Virus record (IMG/VR): IMGVR_UViG_3300022188_000008
Span: 1 to 64,000 of that record
Source: a virus
Direction: 5' to 3' (one strand)
DNA: 64,000 nt
Under the pieces are notes generated by a model. It worked only from the letters and a program-made list of their open reading frames with translations, had not been told where the DNA came from and did not search any database. Both the position numbers and the translations under genes were made by a program. The stretch's first letter is position 1. Each line of letters starts with the position of its first letter. Below, one piece after another: positions 32,477 through 40,347 of the stretch.

Positions 32477-32806
32477 TTAATATTCTTCGCTTTTTACTCT
32501 TATAGAATTCCACGCTCTGGGCAATACCTTTATACAAGTACGGCCTTGTACCACTAGCCTTCGTTCCTTCTCAAAATAAACTTCTATTATTGATATTCCA
32601 TCTTTGAATTTTATTCTTACATTATTATTAAGATAAAACCCATTATTACCATCTGTTTGAACCCAAATATCAGATTCACGCTCTTTTTTATTTAAAATTC
32701 TTATTGTCTCTTTTGCTTTCTCCAATTCCTTTTCCAAATCCTCTACCAATTCTTGTACCCATTTTGGTTGTTTTTTTAATTTCTCTCTTTGTGAATTCGT
32801 TAGCAT
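32477..32806 (-). CDS. hypothetical protein, paralog of the downstream gene
   Basis: 109 residues from ATG 32806 (AAGGGAG upstream); a longer frame exists, but the paralog aligns from this start. A helical N-terminus (KQPKWVQELVEDLEKELE) is followed by a beta-rich domain (FYLNNNVRIKFKDGISIIEVYF). Unknown. Confidence 0.75.
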   Translation of the reverse strand: MLTNSQREKLKKQPKWVQELVEDLEKELEKAKETIRILNKKERESDIWVQTDGNNGFYLNNNVRIKFKDGISIIEVYFEKERRLVVQGRTCIKVLPRAWNSIRVKSEEY

Positions 32807-32819
32807 TTTATTCTCCCTT

Positions 32820-33062
32820 CTAAGCAATTTTAGCTTCTCTTTCAAAGGAACAAATCAGGTTTTTTAACCCATTTTTTGTTCCCCCTAGTGTTTCATATAC
32901 TTCAACTACATCAACTCTTCTCTCAGAATCGTGAGTTATCGCCACTTCTACGCCTATATTTGGGCTAAAAAGACGACACCTAATACCTGAGTCCTTTTTC
33001 CCTCTGAAATGCCCTTCTGTAGCACCAAACCCCTTATAAAACCCATGAAAGTATAATTTCAT
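32820..33062 (-). CDS. hypothetical protein
   Basis: 80 residues from ATG 33062, set by ATAGGAGG; a longer upstream frame overlaps another gene and lacks a ribosome site. Beta-rich, with IRCRLFSPNIGVEVAITHD. Unknown. Confidence 0.7.
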   Translation of the reverse strand: MKLYFHGFYKGFGATEGHFRGKKDSGIRCRLFSPNIGVEVAITHDSERRVDVVEVYETLGGTKNGLKNLICSFEREAKIA

Positions 33063-33082
33063 TGCATACCTCCTATATTTGT

Positions 33083-33250
33083 TTATCTTCGAAATAGAAA
33101 CATCCGCATCAATGTAAAAACAACAGTATTTATTACGACTGATGCAAGAAATACCCATAGACCTAAGAAGAAATATTTTGGTACTACGGTTGCTAAGAAA
33201 ATAAACCACCCAATAGTTATTAATATCATGATAATAGTAAATATCTTCAT
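33083..33250 (-). CDS. 55-residue two-helix membrane protein
   Basis: A short gene whose ATG (33250) overlaps the previous stop as TAATG, with GAGGAGG upstream. The product begins MKIFTIIMILITIGWFIFLA and has a second hydrophobic segment (FLGLWVFLASVVINTVVF), ending RMFLFRR. Likely inserted in the host membrane; role unknown. Confidence 0.75.
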   Translation of the reverse strand: MKIFTIIMILITIGWFIFLATVVPKYFFLGLWVFLASVVINTVVFTLMRMFLFRR

Positions 33251-33477
33251 TATTCCTCCTCTAAATTACCTGTACCTGTCCAATGCTCACAACCAGGAAT
33301 GTCTGGTAATTCCCAATTCTCTCCAATATAACCCATTAATGACAGTTTCCCGCATTCTGAGCACTCATAGACAGTATACCATTTGTCTTGCTCTGTTGGC
33401 TCTTCAAATTCTTTTCTTGCTTCTTCAGGATGTTCCTCCCAGAAATCCGATAATCTACCTCGATATTTCCAACCCAT
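33250..33477 (-). CDS. small zinc-binding protein
   Basis: 75 residues, with CSECGKLS and a later C-EHW that could complete a Cys/His metal site. Acidic. AAAGGAGG upstream. Unknown function. Confidence 0.72.
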   Translation of the reverse strand: MGWKYRGRLSDFWEEHPEEARKEFEEPTEQDKWYTVYECSECGKLSLMGYIGENWELPDIPGCEHWTGTGNLEEE

Positions 33478-33496
33478 ATTTCATACCTCCTTTTCT

Positions 33497-33817
33497 TTAA
33501 AGTATTTCTTCCCACCACCAAGAATGGGGATTAATTTTACCGTTTCTTACACTAAATCCCATCCTGATTTTATGCTTTCCATCATCAGGGTTTATATGGG
33601 TTACTGTAAAATCATAATACCCATCTGAGGTGGGAATAAAATAGTCCTCGATTATGATATTGGCTATTTCCCATACGTAATCATGGTGATCTATAACTAA
33701 TTCCCCGTGGCCTACAATCCCAAATCCATAATCAAGATATTCTTCTTCTACCCTGCAATTGTTTTTAAACCATTCTTGCCAGAAATTATCATTTATTTTC
33801 TTGGCTGCCTCTCCCAT
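33497..33817 (-). CDS. hypothetical protein
   Basis: 106 residues from ATG 33817 (a GTG three codons earlier overlaps the ribosome site). Acidic, aromatic, beta-rich (GYYDFTVTHINPDDGKHKIR). First gene after a consensus promoter. Confidence 0.72.
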   Translation of the reverse strand: MGEAAKKINDNFWQEWFKNNCRVEEEYLDYGFGIVGHGELVIDHHDYVWEIANIIIEDYFIPTSDGYYDFTVTHINPDDGKHKIRMGFSVRNGKINPHSWWWEEIL

Positions 33818-33841
33818 GCTTTTCACCCCCTTTCAATTTCG

Positions 33842-33870
33842 ATAATACTATAAATTAACATACTTGTCAA
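33842..33870 (-). promoter_or_regulatory. sigma-70/sigma-A promoter
   Basis: TTGACA, 17-bp spacer ending in TAG, TATTAT; starts the transcript at 33817. Confidence 0.8.
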
Positions 33871-33902
33871 TTATAATAAAAATTATGAAAAAGTTATGAT
33901 TT

Positions 33903-34247
33903 TTATTTCACTAGAAACCTTCTAACTGCAAATACGTTTCCGTTACCATCTTTGATACAATCAAGTCCTGTATCAGGGGCTATTATGTCTTTTCTTCCTT
34001 TTATTTTGTTAAATAGAACCACAGAAACGATATATAAAGTGTTCTCTTTTGGTTCAGGTAAATTGATTATTTCTTTCAATCTTGGCCTACTGGTGGGGAT
34101 AAATCCCCCCTCGATTTCTATTGCCCAACCAGGTTCGAATTTTGTTAGTGCTCTGGCTACTTTTCCGCTGGGTGGAAATATAGCAATTATTTTATTATCC
34201 TCATTAATCACTCTTATCGGATGTGCTGTTAAATTCACAATTTTCAC
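33903..34247 (-). CDS. conserved phage/plasmid protein of unknown function (NLTxHPI family)
   Basis: 114 residues from GTG with GGAGG upstream. The pattern NLTAHPI...PPSGKVAR...LPEP...TLYIVS...DIIAPDTG...AVRRF matches a family I recall from many phages and plasmids; no function is established to my knowledge. Confidence 0.8.
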   Translation of the reverse strand: MKIVNLTAHPIRVINEDNKIIAIFPPSGKVARALTKFEPGWAIEIEGGFIPTSRPRLKEIINLPEPKENTLYIVSVVLFNKIKGRKDIIAPDTGLDCIKDGNGNVFAVRRFLVK

Positions 34248-34259
34248 TCTATCCCTCCT

Positions 34260-34466
34260 TCACTGAGATTCTTTTACTTTTTTGATAAATGTCTTCTCAA
34301 TAGGCACATAATAAACATAAGCCTCTTCTTTTTTACCATATGTAAATTCAACTTCCCCGCCTGAAGTTGGTTGAATGCCATAATCAATTATGCAAATCTC
34401 GTCACATTTATCGTCATCTTTTGTTGCAGATGTAATAATTCCACCCTCGATTGTTATATAAATCAT
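34260..34466 (-). CDS. hypothetical protein
   Basis: 68 residues, beta-rich (MIYITIEGGIITSATKDDD), AAGGAGG upstream. Tightly packed with its neighbours. Unknown. Confidence 0.68.
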   Translation of the reverse strand: MIYITIEGGIITSATKDDDKCDEICIIDYGIQPTSGGEVEFTYGKKEEAYVYYVPIEKTFIKKVKESQ

Positions 34467-34469
34467 GAT

Positions 34470-34682
34470 TCAATCCTCCTTGCTATACATAAATGTATAA
34501 ATATATAGATGTTTTTCTGAGATGTTAGTAAGTTCATTTACTAATTCCTCGAAATTATCATTTGGGTGAACATACACATTAAAACTGTCATAGATGTTTG
34601 AAACAATTCTAGATTTAAACCCTTTCTCTTTTAACTCTGTATTGATTTGAAGAATTATTTCAGTAAAATTTGTTGTGCCCAC
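34470..34682 (-). CDS. hypothetical protein
   Basis: 70 residues from GTG with AGGAGG. Alpha/beta with a C-terminal FEELVNELTNISEKHLYIYTF. Unknown. Confidence 0.68.
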   Translation of the reverse strand: MGTTNFTEIILQINTELKEKGFKSRIVSNIYDSFNVYVHPNDNFEELVNELTNISEKHLYIYTFMYSKED

Positions 34683-34685
34683 GTT

Positions 34686-34988
34686 CTAATCCTCCTTTTT
34701 CTTTTTAATGCTGTTGAAATAGAGTTTTGATATACAATACATTGCAAGATCATCTGGTGTTATTTCTCTTCTAGGCTCTTTTAACCACTGTTCGCAATTT
34801 TTTAGTGCTTTTTCTAACCATCTCTCTTTATTATTTAATGTTCTTCTTTCCTTATGTCTTGTTCTATAAATATCCTCGATTCTATAATATTCTGTTTCTA
34901 ACATCTTATAAACACTATCTCTCCAAACATCATATTCCCTAAACACTTTATTAACAAAATCTTTGCATTTAGGATTATACATAATCAT
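34686..34988 (-). CDS. hypothetical basic helical protein
   Basis: 100 residues, Arg/Lys/Glu-rich helices (YRTRHKERRTLNNKERWLEKALK). AGGAGG at proper spacing. Unknown. Confidence 0.72.
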   Translation of the reverse strand: MIMYNPKCKDFVNKVFREYDVWRDSVYKMLETEYYRIEDIYRTRHKERRTLNNKERWLEKALKNCEQWLKEPRREITPDDLAMYCISKLYFNSIKKKKED

Positions 34989-34991
34989 GAT

Positions 34992-35438
34992 TCAATCCTC
35001 CTCGATTTCTGCCAGTATTGAAATTATCCTCGCTTTTCCTATTTCCTTAACCATTTTCTTTAAACCCTCTTTAATCCTATCTTCAGGCTTTGTATCCCTG
35101 AACATGCTAACTGTTTCACCCTCGGAGAATCTCTCATAAAAGATATAATCTCCCTCGATTTTTCTAAATATTAGATATTGTCTATTTTGATTTTTCCAGC
35201 TTCCCCCTGCTATTTCGATAGGAACATCAAGAGGAATGTTTTCTACAGGTAAATAAGGCTCTTTTCTTCTTTTTGAATCCCTTGTAAATCCATCTAAGAA
35301 AGACCTGTTAAACTTAAATTTAGGATGCAGTCCTGTTATTTCTGCAACCCACCAATTAACAGAAGTATTTATATACATGAAATCATGAAAATTAACGCAT
35401 TTATATCCATCTCTTTCTATTAGTTTCATTTTTTCCAT
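34992..35438 (-). CDS. hypothetical protein
   Basis: 148 residues, alpha/beta, strong AAAAGGAGG. Contains the aromatic stretch SVNWWVAEITGLHPKF and a C-terminal helix. No recognised family. Confidence 0.75.
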   Translation of the reverse strand: MEKMKLIERDGYKCVNFHDFMYINTSVNWWVAEITGLHPKFKFNRSFLDGFTRDSKRRKEPYLPVENIPLDVPIEIAGGSWKNQNRQYLIFRKIEGDYIFYERFSEGETVSMFRDTKPEDRIKEGLKKMVKEIGKARIISILAEIEED

Positions 35439-35454
35439 GTTTAATAGCCTCCTT

Positions 35455-35679
35455 TTAATATCCTGGCCTTAGTTCATTAACAGCTTTTTTAGTTCCCGTC
35501 TCTGTTTCGATCCAACAAAGTACGGCGCCCCAGCGGTTAAAAATAGCTGGTTTCCCCTTCTTTTTGGTAGATTCCAAGACATAACCTTTAAATTCATGTT
35601 TTCCTGATCTACCAATAACTAATTCCCCGATTTGTGGCCTCCAACCTTTAGGTGCTTGGTAATTGATAAAACTTGCCAT
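35455..35679 (-). CDS. hypothetical small beta-rich protein
   Basis: 74 residues from ATG 35679 (AAAGGAGG); the longer frame to 35748 lacks a ribosome site and overlaps the previous gene. The pattern PQIGELVIGRSGKHEFKGYV suggests an SH3-like small barrel. Unknown. Confidence 0.7.
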   Translation of the reverse strand: MASFINYQAPKGWRPQIGELVIGRSGKHEFKGYVLESTKKKGKPAIFNRWGAVLCWIETETGTKKAVNELRPGY

Positions 35680-35698
35680 TTTAATAACCTCCTTTCTA

Positions 35699-36115
35699 TT
35701 ATTTCTTAAGGGAATTGATGAAATCAGAAGCAAGTTGACTAAAGGCAATAGGTCTTAAGTTTTTTGCTCTTATCCGCTTTATCTCTCTTATTTTATTATG
35801 TATTTTCTTTTTCTGTTTTTTTACTTTTTCAGCAGCTTGATGAAGTGTTAAATTAGATTCTAAATTGTAATCTAATCCGAAAAGAAATCCCGCTTTTTCC
35901 ATATAACATATAAATTCTGGTAAGCTCATTATTTTATTGCCTAAATATACTTTTGTTTTCCCCTCTCCTGATATGTATAAATCTATTTCAATCCCTTCTT
36001 TTTCTAGTTTTATATCTGTCACTTTGTGAGATAATAGATAACTGTATTCATCTTTTGATAATTTTAAAGCAAAGCCCCCTCCATTATCCATTTTGAGAAC
36101 CAATTTCCTTTTCAT
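35699..36115 (-). CDS. hypothetical protein
   Basis: 138 residues: a beta-rich first half and a basic helical second half (KVKKQKKKIHNKIREIKRIRAKNLR). GAGGAGG upstream. Could bind nucleic acid; unproven. Confidence 0.72.
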   Translation of the reverse strand: MKRKLVLKMDNGGGFALKLSKDEYSYLLSHKVTDIKLEKEGIEIDLYISGEGKTKVYLGNKIMSLPEFICYMEKAGFLFGLDYNLESNLTLHQAAEKVKKQKKKIHNKIREIKRIRAKNLRPIAFSQLASDFINSLKK

Positions 36116-36118
36116 GAT

Positions 36119-36298
36119 TTAATCCTCCTCTTTTATTTCTACATTAAAAATATAATCCCAATCCAGATTATCAGCGTACCAAACAATTGTCTCAGTAGTT
36201 CCAAATATATTTTTAACTTCCTCGATCTTTTTAACTGGTCTCCATCTCCCAAATTTAAATTTTGTTAACTGACAGGGTTTCTTTCTTGCGTGTAACAT
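36119..36298 (-). CDS. 59-residue basic protein
   Basis: A short gene starting ATG at 36298 behind AAAAGGGGG. Product begins MLHARKKPCQLTKFKFGRWR and ends in an acidic tail (VEIKEED). Its end carries the ribosome site of the next gene. Unknown function. Confidence 0.7.
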   Translation of the reverse strand: MLHARKKPCQLTKFKFGRWRPVKKIEEVKNIFGTTETIVWYADNLDWDYIFNVEIKEED

Positions 36299-36353
36299 TT
36301 AATCCCCCTTTTATTTCGATTATAGAGAGGGCTTTTACCCCCTCAATTTATGA

Positions 36354-37070
36354 TTATCTCATCCAAGGATGCCTTTTATCACTATCAGGCAAGTTCTTTA
36401 TAAACTCCACTACATCTTTAGGGAGTTCAAAGAATACCCATCCAGAACCATATTTATATCCACAAACAGGGCAAGGCTTGTCTAATACCCCTTTTGGATG
36501 CTCTGAAGGGTAAACATGGCCTGAAATTGTTATTTCTTCCTTATCAATCTTATAAAAGTGTCTGTACTTTTCCGGTATTTTATCAAGATTAGGCCAGGTG
36601 AAATACCAGGGAAGATTTAATAATTCTTGTTCTTCCTTGGTTATCTCAGCTTTCCCTGTCTCTTTGAGGCTTTTTAATGCTTTTTCTTTGATTTTTCTAG
36701 TGAGAGTATATAACTCGGTAGTTCTGTTATATTCTCTCTTTACAATCTTTTCCTTGCCCCATCCAAGCTCCTTTTGATGTTCGCAACAAGGGTTCATATC
36801 GTTTAGATGCCAATTTTCCCATATATCTAGGAATTTCTTTAATTTTTCGGAATCCCATCCAGGGGCATACTCGATAATATATCTTCTTATTGTGTCATAA
36901 ATTTGCCCACAACTCCCCTTACAATCTCCGTTGCTAAGTGGGGCTTCTACCCCTGTAATGCTTAGCACAAGTCCTCTTTTTTTCTTCTCATATAACCTTA
37001 TTTCACAAAATACATCTCCTTTAAAGGTCTTGCCTACTCTTACAATCTTCTTGAATACTATTTTTTCCAT
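36354..37070 (-). CDS. hypothetical protein with Cys pairs
   Basis: 238 residues, with NPCCEHQ near residue 94 and CPVCGYKYG near residue 200, so possibly metal-binding. AAGGGGG upstream. No recognised family. Confidence 0.75.
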   Translation of the reverse strand: MEKIVFKKIVRVGKTFKGDVFCEIRLYEKKKRGLVLSITGVEAPLSNGDCKGSCGQIYDTIRRYIIEYAPGWDSEKLKKFLDIWENWHLNDMNPCCEHQKELGWGKEKIVKREYNRTTELYTLTRKIKEKALKSLKETGKAEITKEEQELLNLPWYFTWPNLDKIPEKYRHFYKIDKEEITISGHVYPSEHPKGVLDKPCPVCGYKYGSGWVFFELPKDVVEFIKNLPDSDKRHPWMR

Positions 37071-37122
37071 AAAAACCCCCTTATAATTTGATTAGAGAGG
37101 AGGCAGAAGCCCCCTCGATTTA

Positions 37123-37362
37123 TTATCTTTTTGTGACTACCAACATTGAGTTAGGCTCTTGGCCTGATTCAATGGTAAGCACAATTTTTCCCTCTTTAGT
37201 GACGTAACCCCGAATATAAGCGCCTATAGCAACCTTTCCCTCTTTTCGTTGCTTTATTACCATTTCAAAGCCCCCGTCTTTTTCCCTAGGGCCAAATGCT
37301 ATAGGATTCTTATATCCATCAATTTTAGCCTCGATCCAAAAATTTCTAACATTTCTTGGCAT
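37123..37362 (-). CDS. hypothetical protein
   Basis: 79 residues, basic, beta-rich (FWIEAKIDGYKNPIAFGPREKDGG). Strong AAAAGGAGG. Resembles small phage proteins of unknown function. Confidence 0.72.
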   Translation of the reverse strand: MPRNVRNFWIEAKIDGYKNPIAFGPREKDGGFEMVIKQRKEGKVAIGAYIRGYVTKEGKIVLTIESGQEPNSMLVVTKR

Positions 37363-37417
37363 ACTTTATCCTCCTTTTAATTTGATTAAAGAGAGGGCAA
37401 AAGCCCCTCGATTTATA

Positions 37418-37846
37418 TTAATTATGCCTATAAACTACTATTTCATCCTTACTATTAAATCCCAATTCTTCCATTAAATGATTATTGATCTTTGCCGTCT
37501 TTTCATATCCGTCATAGTTTGCAAAGGTTTCTTCAGGGCAATCTTTATGCAAGTCTAACCATTCATTAAGGCTTTTAACTTGTGCTTGTCCAGGGCCTGC
37601 ATATTGTCCTAGACCCCACTTAATCAGGGTTTCTTCTCCTACAATACAAGCAAATTCTTGAGGGTCATCGTTTGCTAAATCTTCCCAGTATTCCCTTGCT
37701 TTTTCTCCAGCCTCTTTATAGCTTTCTGCGATATACCATTCAGTTCCGTCTTCGAGTTCTATTAAGGGTAAATACCCATAATTTTTAACATCTGTTACTT
37801 CTAAAACCTCTGTTTCACCTTCGATAAGTATTAACAGCTTTTCCAT
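37418..37846 (-). CDS. hypothetical acidic protein
   Basis: 142 residues, strongly acidic, alpha/beta (TEWYIAESYKEAGEKAREYWEDLANDDPQEF). Strong ribosome site. Acidic mimics occur among anti-restriction proteins, but no motif supports that here. Confidence 0.75.
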   Translation of the reverse strand: MEKLLILIEGETEVLEVTDVKNYGYLPLIELEDGTEWYIAESYKEAGEKAREYWEDLANDDPQEFACIVGEETLIKWGLGQYAGPGQAQVKSLNEWLDLHKDCPEETFANYDGYEKTAKINNHLMEELGFNSKDEIVVYRHN

Positions 37847-37860
37847 GATTTACCTCCTTT

Positions 37861-37989
37861 TCAGTTAATAAGTTCTAATTCTTTAAAATCTTTCCAGGGT
37901 CTTCTAATATCGAAGATTGGAAGATCATTTAAACCGTAATTGATAAGTGCTTTTCCCTCTTTTATCTCGTATACCACCCCCTTTTCCAT
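37861..37989 (-). CDS. 42-residue ORF, possible second half of a frameshifted gene
   Basis: Starts ATG at 37989 inside the end of the 26-residue ORF upstream, with AAAGGT just before. Product: MEKGVVYEIKEGKALINYG followed by 23 residues. Read together with the upstream ORF it looks like one small SH3-like domain split by a frame change. Confidence 0.5.
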   Translation of the reverse strand: MEKGVVYEIKEGKALINYGLNDLPIFDIRRPWKDFKELELIN

Positions 37990-38042
37990 AATGTACCTTT
38001 TGGGTTAGTAATGACCTTCACTTTATCACCTATTTTGAACAT
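37962..38042 (-). CDS. 26-residue ORF, possible first half of a frameshifted gene
   Basis: Starts ATG at 38042 with AAAAAGGGG upstream; product MFKIGDKVKVITNPKGTLWK plus six residues. The FKIGDKVKVI opening is typical of KOW/SH3-like small domains, which usually run about 60 residues. Confidence 0.5.
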   Translation of the reverse strand: MFKIGDKVKVITNPKGTLWKRGWYTR

Positions 38043-38054
38043 TTTATCCCCTTT

Positions 38055-38357
38055 TTAATTGATTATAGGCTTTTTAATATCGCTATCTAATACCCTGCAA
38101 AAAGGCGAATTAATCCAATTATCGCCTTTATTATATATTAACCACTGTCTCGGCCTGTACCCCATTAAAGGTATAAATTTTGAAGGCACTAGATATGCTA
38201 TAAATTCATAATTCCCCGCTTTAAATTCAATTGCAGTTTTAAAAGGTGAATATTCAGGTACATATCTATAGTTATTTATATCTCTGATAGCTTTTTCTAG
38301 TGGTTTTACTATTTTTGGACTATTTACAAAATCAGTATTCTTATAACCAAATGTCAT
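38055..38357 (-). CDS. hypothetical protein
   Basis: 100 residues, basic, beta-rich, with KTAIEFKAGNYEFIAYLVPSK. Ribosome site GAGGGGG. Unknown. Confidence 0.7.
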   Translation of the reverse strand: MTFGYKNTDFVNSPKIVKPLEKAIRDINNYRYVPEYSPFKTAIEFKAGNYEFIAYLVPSKFIPLMGYRPRQWLIYNKGDNWINSPFCRVLDSDIKKPIIN

Positions 38358-38369
38358 TTTATCCCCCTC

Positions 38370-38621
38370 TTAAATGATATTAAATTCTTTAAGAATATGT
38401 TTCATTGCTGTTTCGATATTACTATCATTTAAGTATGTATATAATTCCCTAGTATCATAACGGCTTAAGATTAGCATATCCCAACATAACTTTTTTGGAC
38501 TTGGAGAAAACTTGTTTATAGCCTCTTTAAGTCTTTCTTTGGTTATTTTCTCAATTGTTTTTTGCATAGTTTGTTTTAATTCTTTGTAGTCTTTTTCTTT
38601 TATCTTTAATCTACCGTCCAT
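38370..38621 (-). CDS. hypothetical helical protein
   Basis: 83 residues, basic and helical (KDYKELKQTMQKTIEKITKERLK). AAGGGGG upstream. Unknown. Confidence 0.7.
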   Translation of the reverse strand: MDGRLKIKEKDYKELKQTMQKTIEKITKERLKEAINKFSPSPKKLCWDMLILSRYDTRELYTYLNDSNIETAMKHILKEFNII

Positions 38622-38631
38622 ATTAACCCCC

Positions 38632-38757
38632 TTATTTTTTGATATAATCTTTACATTTTGTTACAGGAAAATCACATGGTATATGTGCCTTGCATGGTAC
38701 AGGGCAATTGTAGTTTTTGCATGTACTGCAGAGGCATTTTTTGCATGTATTTTTCAT
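38632..38757 (-). CDS. 41-residue eight-cysteine miniprotein
   Basis: ATG at 38757 behind GAAAGGGGG. Cysteines at 5, 8, 10, 13, 18, 22, 28 and 35 of 41 residues, with many lysines. The spacing suits a small metal-thiolate or disulfide fold. Codon use and ribosome site match the neighbours. Confidence 0.65.
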   Translation of the reverse strand: MKNTCKKCLCSTCKNYNCPVPCKAHIPCDFPVTKCKDYIKK

Positions 38758-38770
38758 AATATCCCCCTTT

Positions 38771-39073
38771 CTATCCATATATTGATATCTCAATTAATCT
38801 AGCTAGTTGAAACAGGTGAAAAAATACTTTGTTTATCTGCTCCCCAAATTCGTCTGATAGTAGATAAGTGAAGTTAAATAAGACCCCCGCTTTGTTCCGT
38901 ATCTCAAATATGAGGGCTTTATTTTCGATATTTCTGCTATGATAACAGGCTTTAATTGTTTCCCATATATCTATAATTTCGCTATAAAACCTTTTCTCTA
39001 ACTCATTACTTGAATCTATTTCTAGTTTTTCTATTTCTTTTTTGGTTTTTACAATCAAGCCGTAAATAGTCAT
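38771..39073 (-). CDS. hypothetical helical protein
   Basis: 100 residues, largely helical. CAGGGGG upstream. Unknown. Confidence 0.7.
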   Translation of the reverse strand: MTIYGLIVKTKKEIEKLEIDSSNELEKRFYSEIIDIWETIKACYHSRNIENKALIFEIRNKAGVLFNFTYLLSDEFGEQINKVFFHLFQLARLIEISIYG

Positions 39074-39096
39074 TTTAAAGCCCCCTGTAATTTCGA

Positions 39097-39660
39097 TTAT
39101 TCATCTTTATCTTTTTCTCTTACCCACAGGCTAAACTTAACCTGGAAACAATCAGCGTTGTTTATAAGCCATACATAATCAAATTTTTCCCCTGAATCGA
39201 TACACGAAAAACCTGCTTTTTTGATAAGGCTATAACCCCATGAAGGTACGGCTTTGTCTGTTCGGTTTTTACAAATATCTATCAATAAATTAGGGTTCTC
39301 CTCGATGCATTCACGGCAAATTAATTCTCCGCACTCGTCATCTATAATAAAATTTGCCTCCCAAAAAGCAGAATCTGGAACGGTAGAAACGATTTTTCCA
39401 CAGTGGGAACAAGTGGCAATTTCGTCAAGATAGGTAGGATAGATAAATTCTAACTCGTTATCTATATAATCATAGAGCTTATCAGGAAGGTTATTCCAAT
39501 TGGCGGCAATAACAATTTCTTTTCCAGGGAAATCATAATAATGTGCTTTCCCGAATTCATAGTAACCGGATTTTTCATAAATGTATTTTTGTATTCTTCC
39601 GGCAATTTTAAGCTCCTTTTCCAGTCTCTCATTAATTTCTTTTTCGACTCTCTCTTCCAT
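39097..39660 (-). CDS. hypothetical protein with two CxxC pairs
   Basis: 187 residues with CSHCGK near residue 83 and CGELICRECIEENP near 110-123, a likely zinc site. Strong AAAAGGAGG. First gene after a near-perfect promoter (39696-39724) with direct repeats upstream of it. Confidence 0.77.
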   Translation of the reverse strand: MEERVEKEINERLEKELKIAGRIQKYIYEKSGYYEFGKAHYYDFPGKEIVIAANWNNLPDKLYDYIDNELEFIYPTYLDEIATCSHCGKIVSTVPDSAFWEANFIIDDECGELICRECIEENPNLLIDICKNRTDKAVPSWGYSLIKKAGFSCIDSGEKFDYVWLINNADCFQVKFSLWVREKDKDE

Positions 39661-39695
39661 GTTTAATACCTCCTTTTCTCTGTTGTTTGATTGCT

Positions 39696-39724
39696 ATTAT
39701 ACTATAAATTTAATTTTTTGTCAA
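39696..39724 (-). promoter_or_regulatory. near-perfect sigma-70/sigma-A promoter
   Basis: TTGACA, 17-bp spacer ending in TAG, TATAAT. Confidence 0.87.
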
Positions 39725-39775
39725 TTATTTTTTCATAATAAAAATTATGAAATTCTGAAGCCCCGCATAAATTCG

Positions 39776-39835
39776 ATATCAGACAACAATGGCCTCGATC
39801 TGAAAATGTTCATATCAGACAAGAATGGCCTCGAT
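39776..39835. promoter_or_regulatory. two 24-bp direct repeats upstream of a promoter
   Basis: ATATCAGACAA-S-AATGGCCTCGAT occurs at 39776-39799 and 39812-39835, differing at one base, 36 bp apart start to start. They lie 50-110 bp upstream of the minus-strand promoter at 39696-39724, where an activator could bind. Confidence 0.6.
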
Positions 39836-39861
39836 ATATATTTCATAATTTTTATTATGAA

Positions 39862-39896
39862 AAAGAGGGCTAAAATGCCCTCGATTTTTTTCATAA
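39862..39896 (-). terminator. bidirectional intrinsic terminator
   Basis: GAGGGC/GCCCTC stem with a 6-nt loop and T-runs on both strands (TTTTTC on the minus side, TTTTTTT on the plus side). It ends the 40.3 kb gene transcript. Confidence 0.75.
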
Positions 39897-40286
39897 TAAT
39901 TCATAATAGCTAGCTTTAATCCTTTTTAACTCGATTCCGTAGGATTTAAGCCTTGTTATCATATAATCAAATCTAATGTTAGTTTTAAGCAATTCATGGC
40001 CACTTTCGTCTAATAATATAGCTTTTTTGGCGATTCCCTTGCCGGAATCACCAATAATAAAACCAACCTCAATCCATATATCCGGATCAATTCCTTTGAA
40101 TCCAGGAAATTTTTTATATTGATTATTAAGATATTTTTTCTCTTTTTCATAACTTTTATTATGAACCTCGATTTTTTCTATCTGCAGATCATTAAGAATA
40201 TTCTGACAGACAGAAATGACAAAATTGTCCTCAATTTTATGGCCATATACTTCCAGTAATTCGATTTTAGCCTTGATTTCTTGCAT
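39891..40286 (-). CDS. hypothetical protein
   Basis: 131 residues from ATG 40286 (AAGGAGGG upstream). Alpha/beta, with DIWIEVGFIIGDSGKGIAKK. Unknown. Confidence 0.72.
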   Translation of the reverse strand: MQEIKAKIELLEVYGHKIEDNFVISVCQNILNDLQIEKIEVHNKSYEKEKKYLNNQYKKFPGFKGIDPDIWIEVGFIIGDSGKGIAKKAILLDESGHELLKTNIRFDYMITRLKSYGIELKRIKASYYELL

Positions 40287-40347
40287 AATTTTATCCCTCC
40301 TTAAAATCAATATACGATTATATATCTTGGTATCGGATTGATACCTT

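Noticed and set aside
33336-33521. Overlapping 61-residue minus-strand ORF
   Set aside because: A frame-shifted shadow of the zinc-binding gene, without its own ribosome site.
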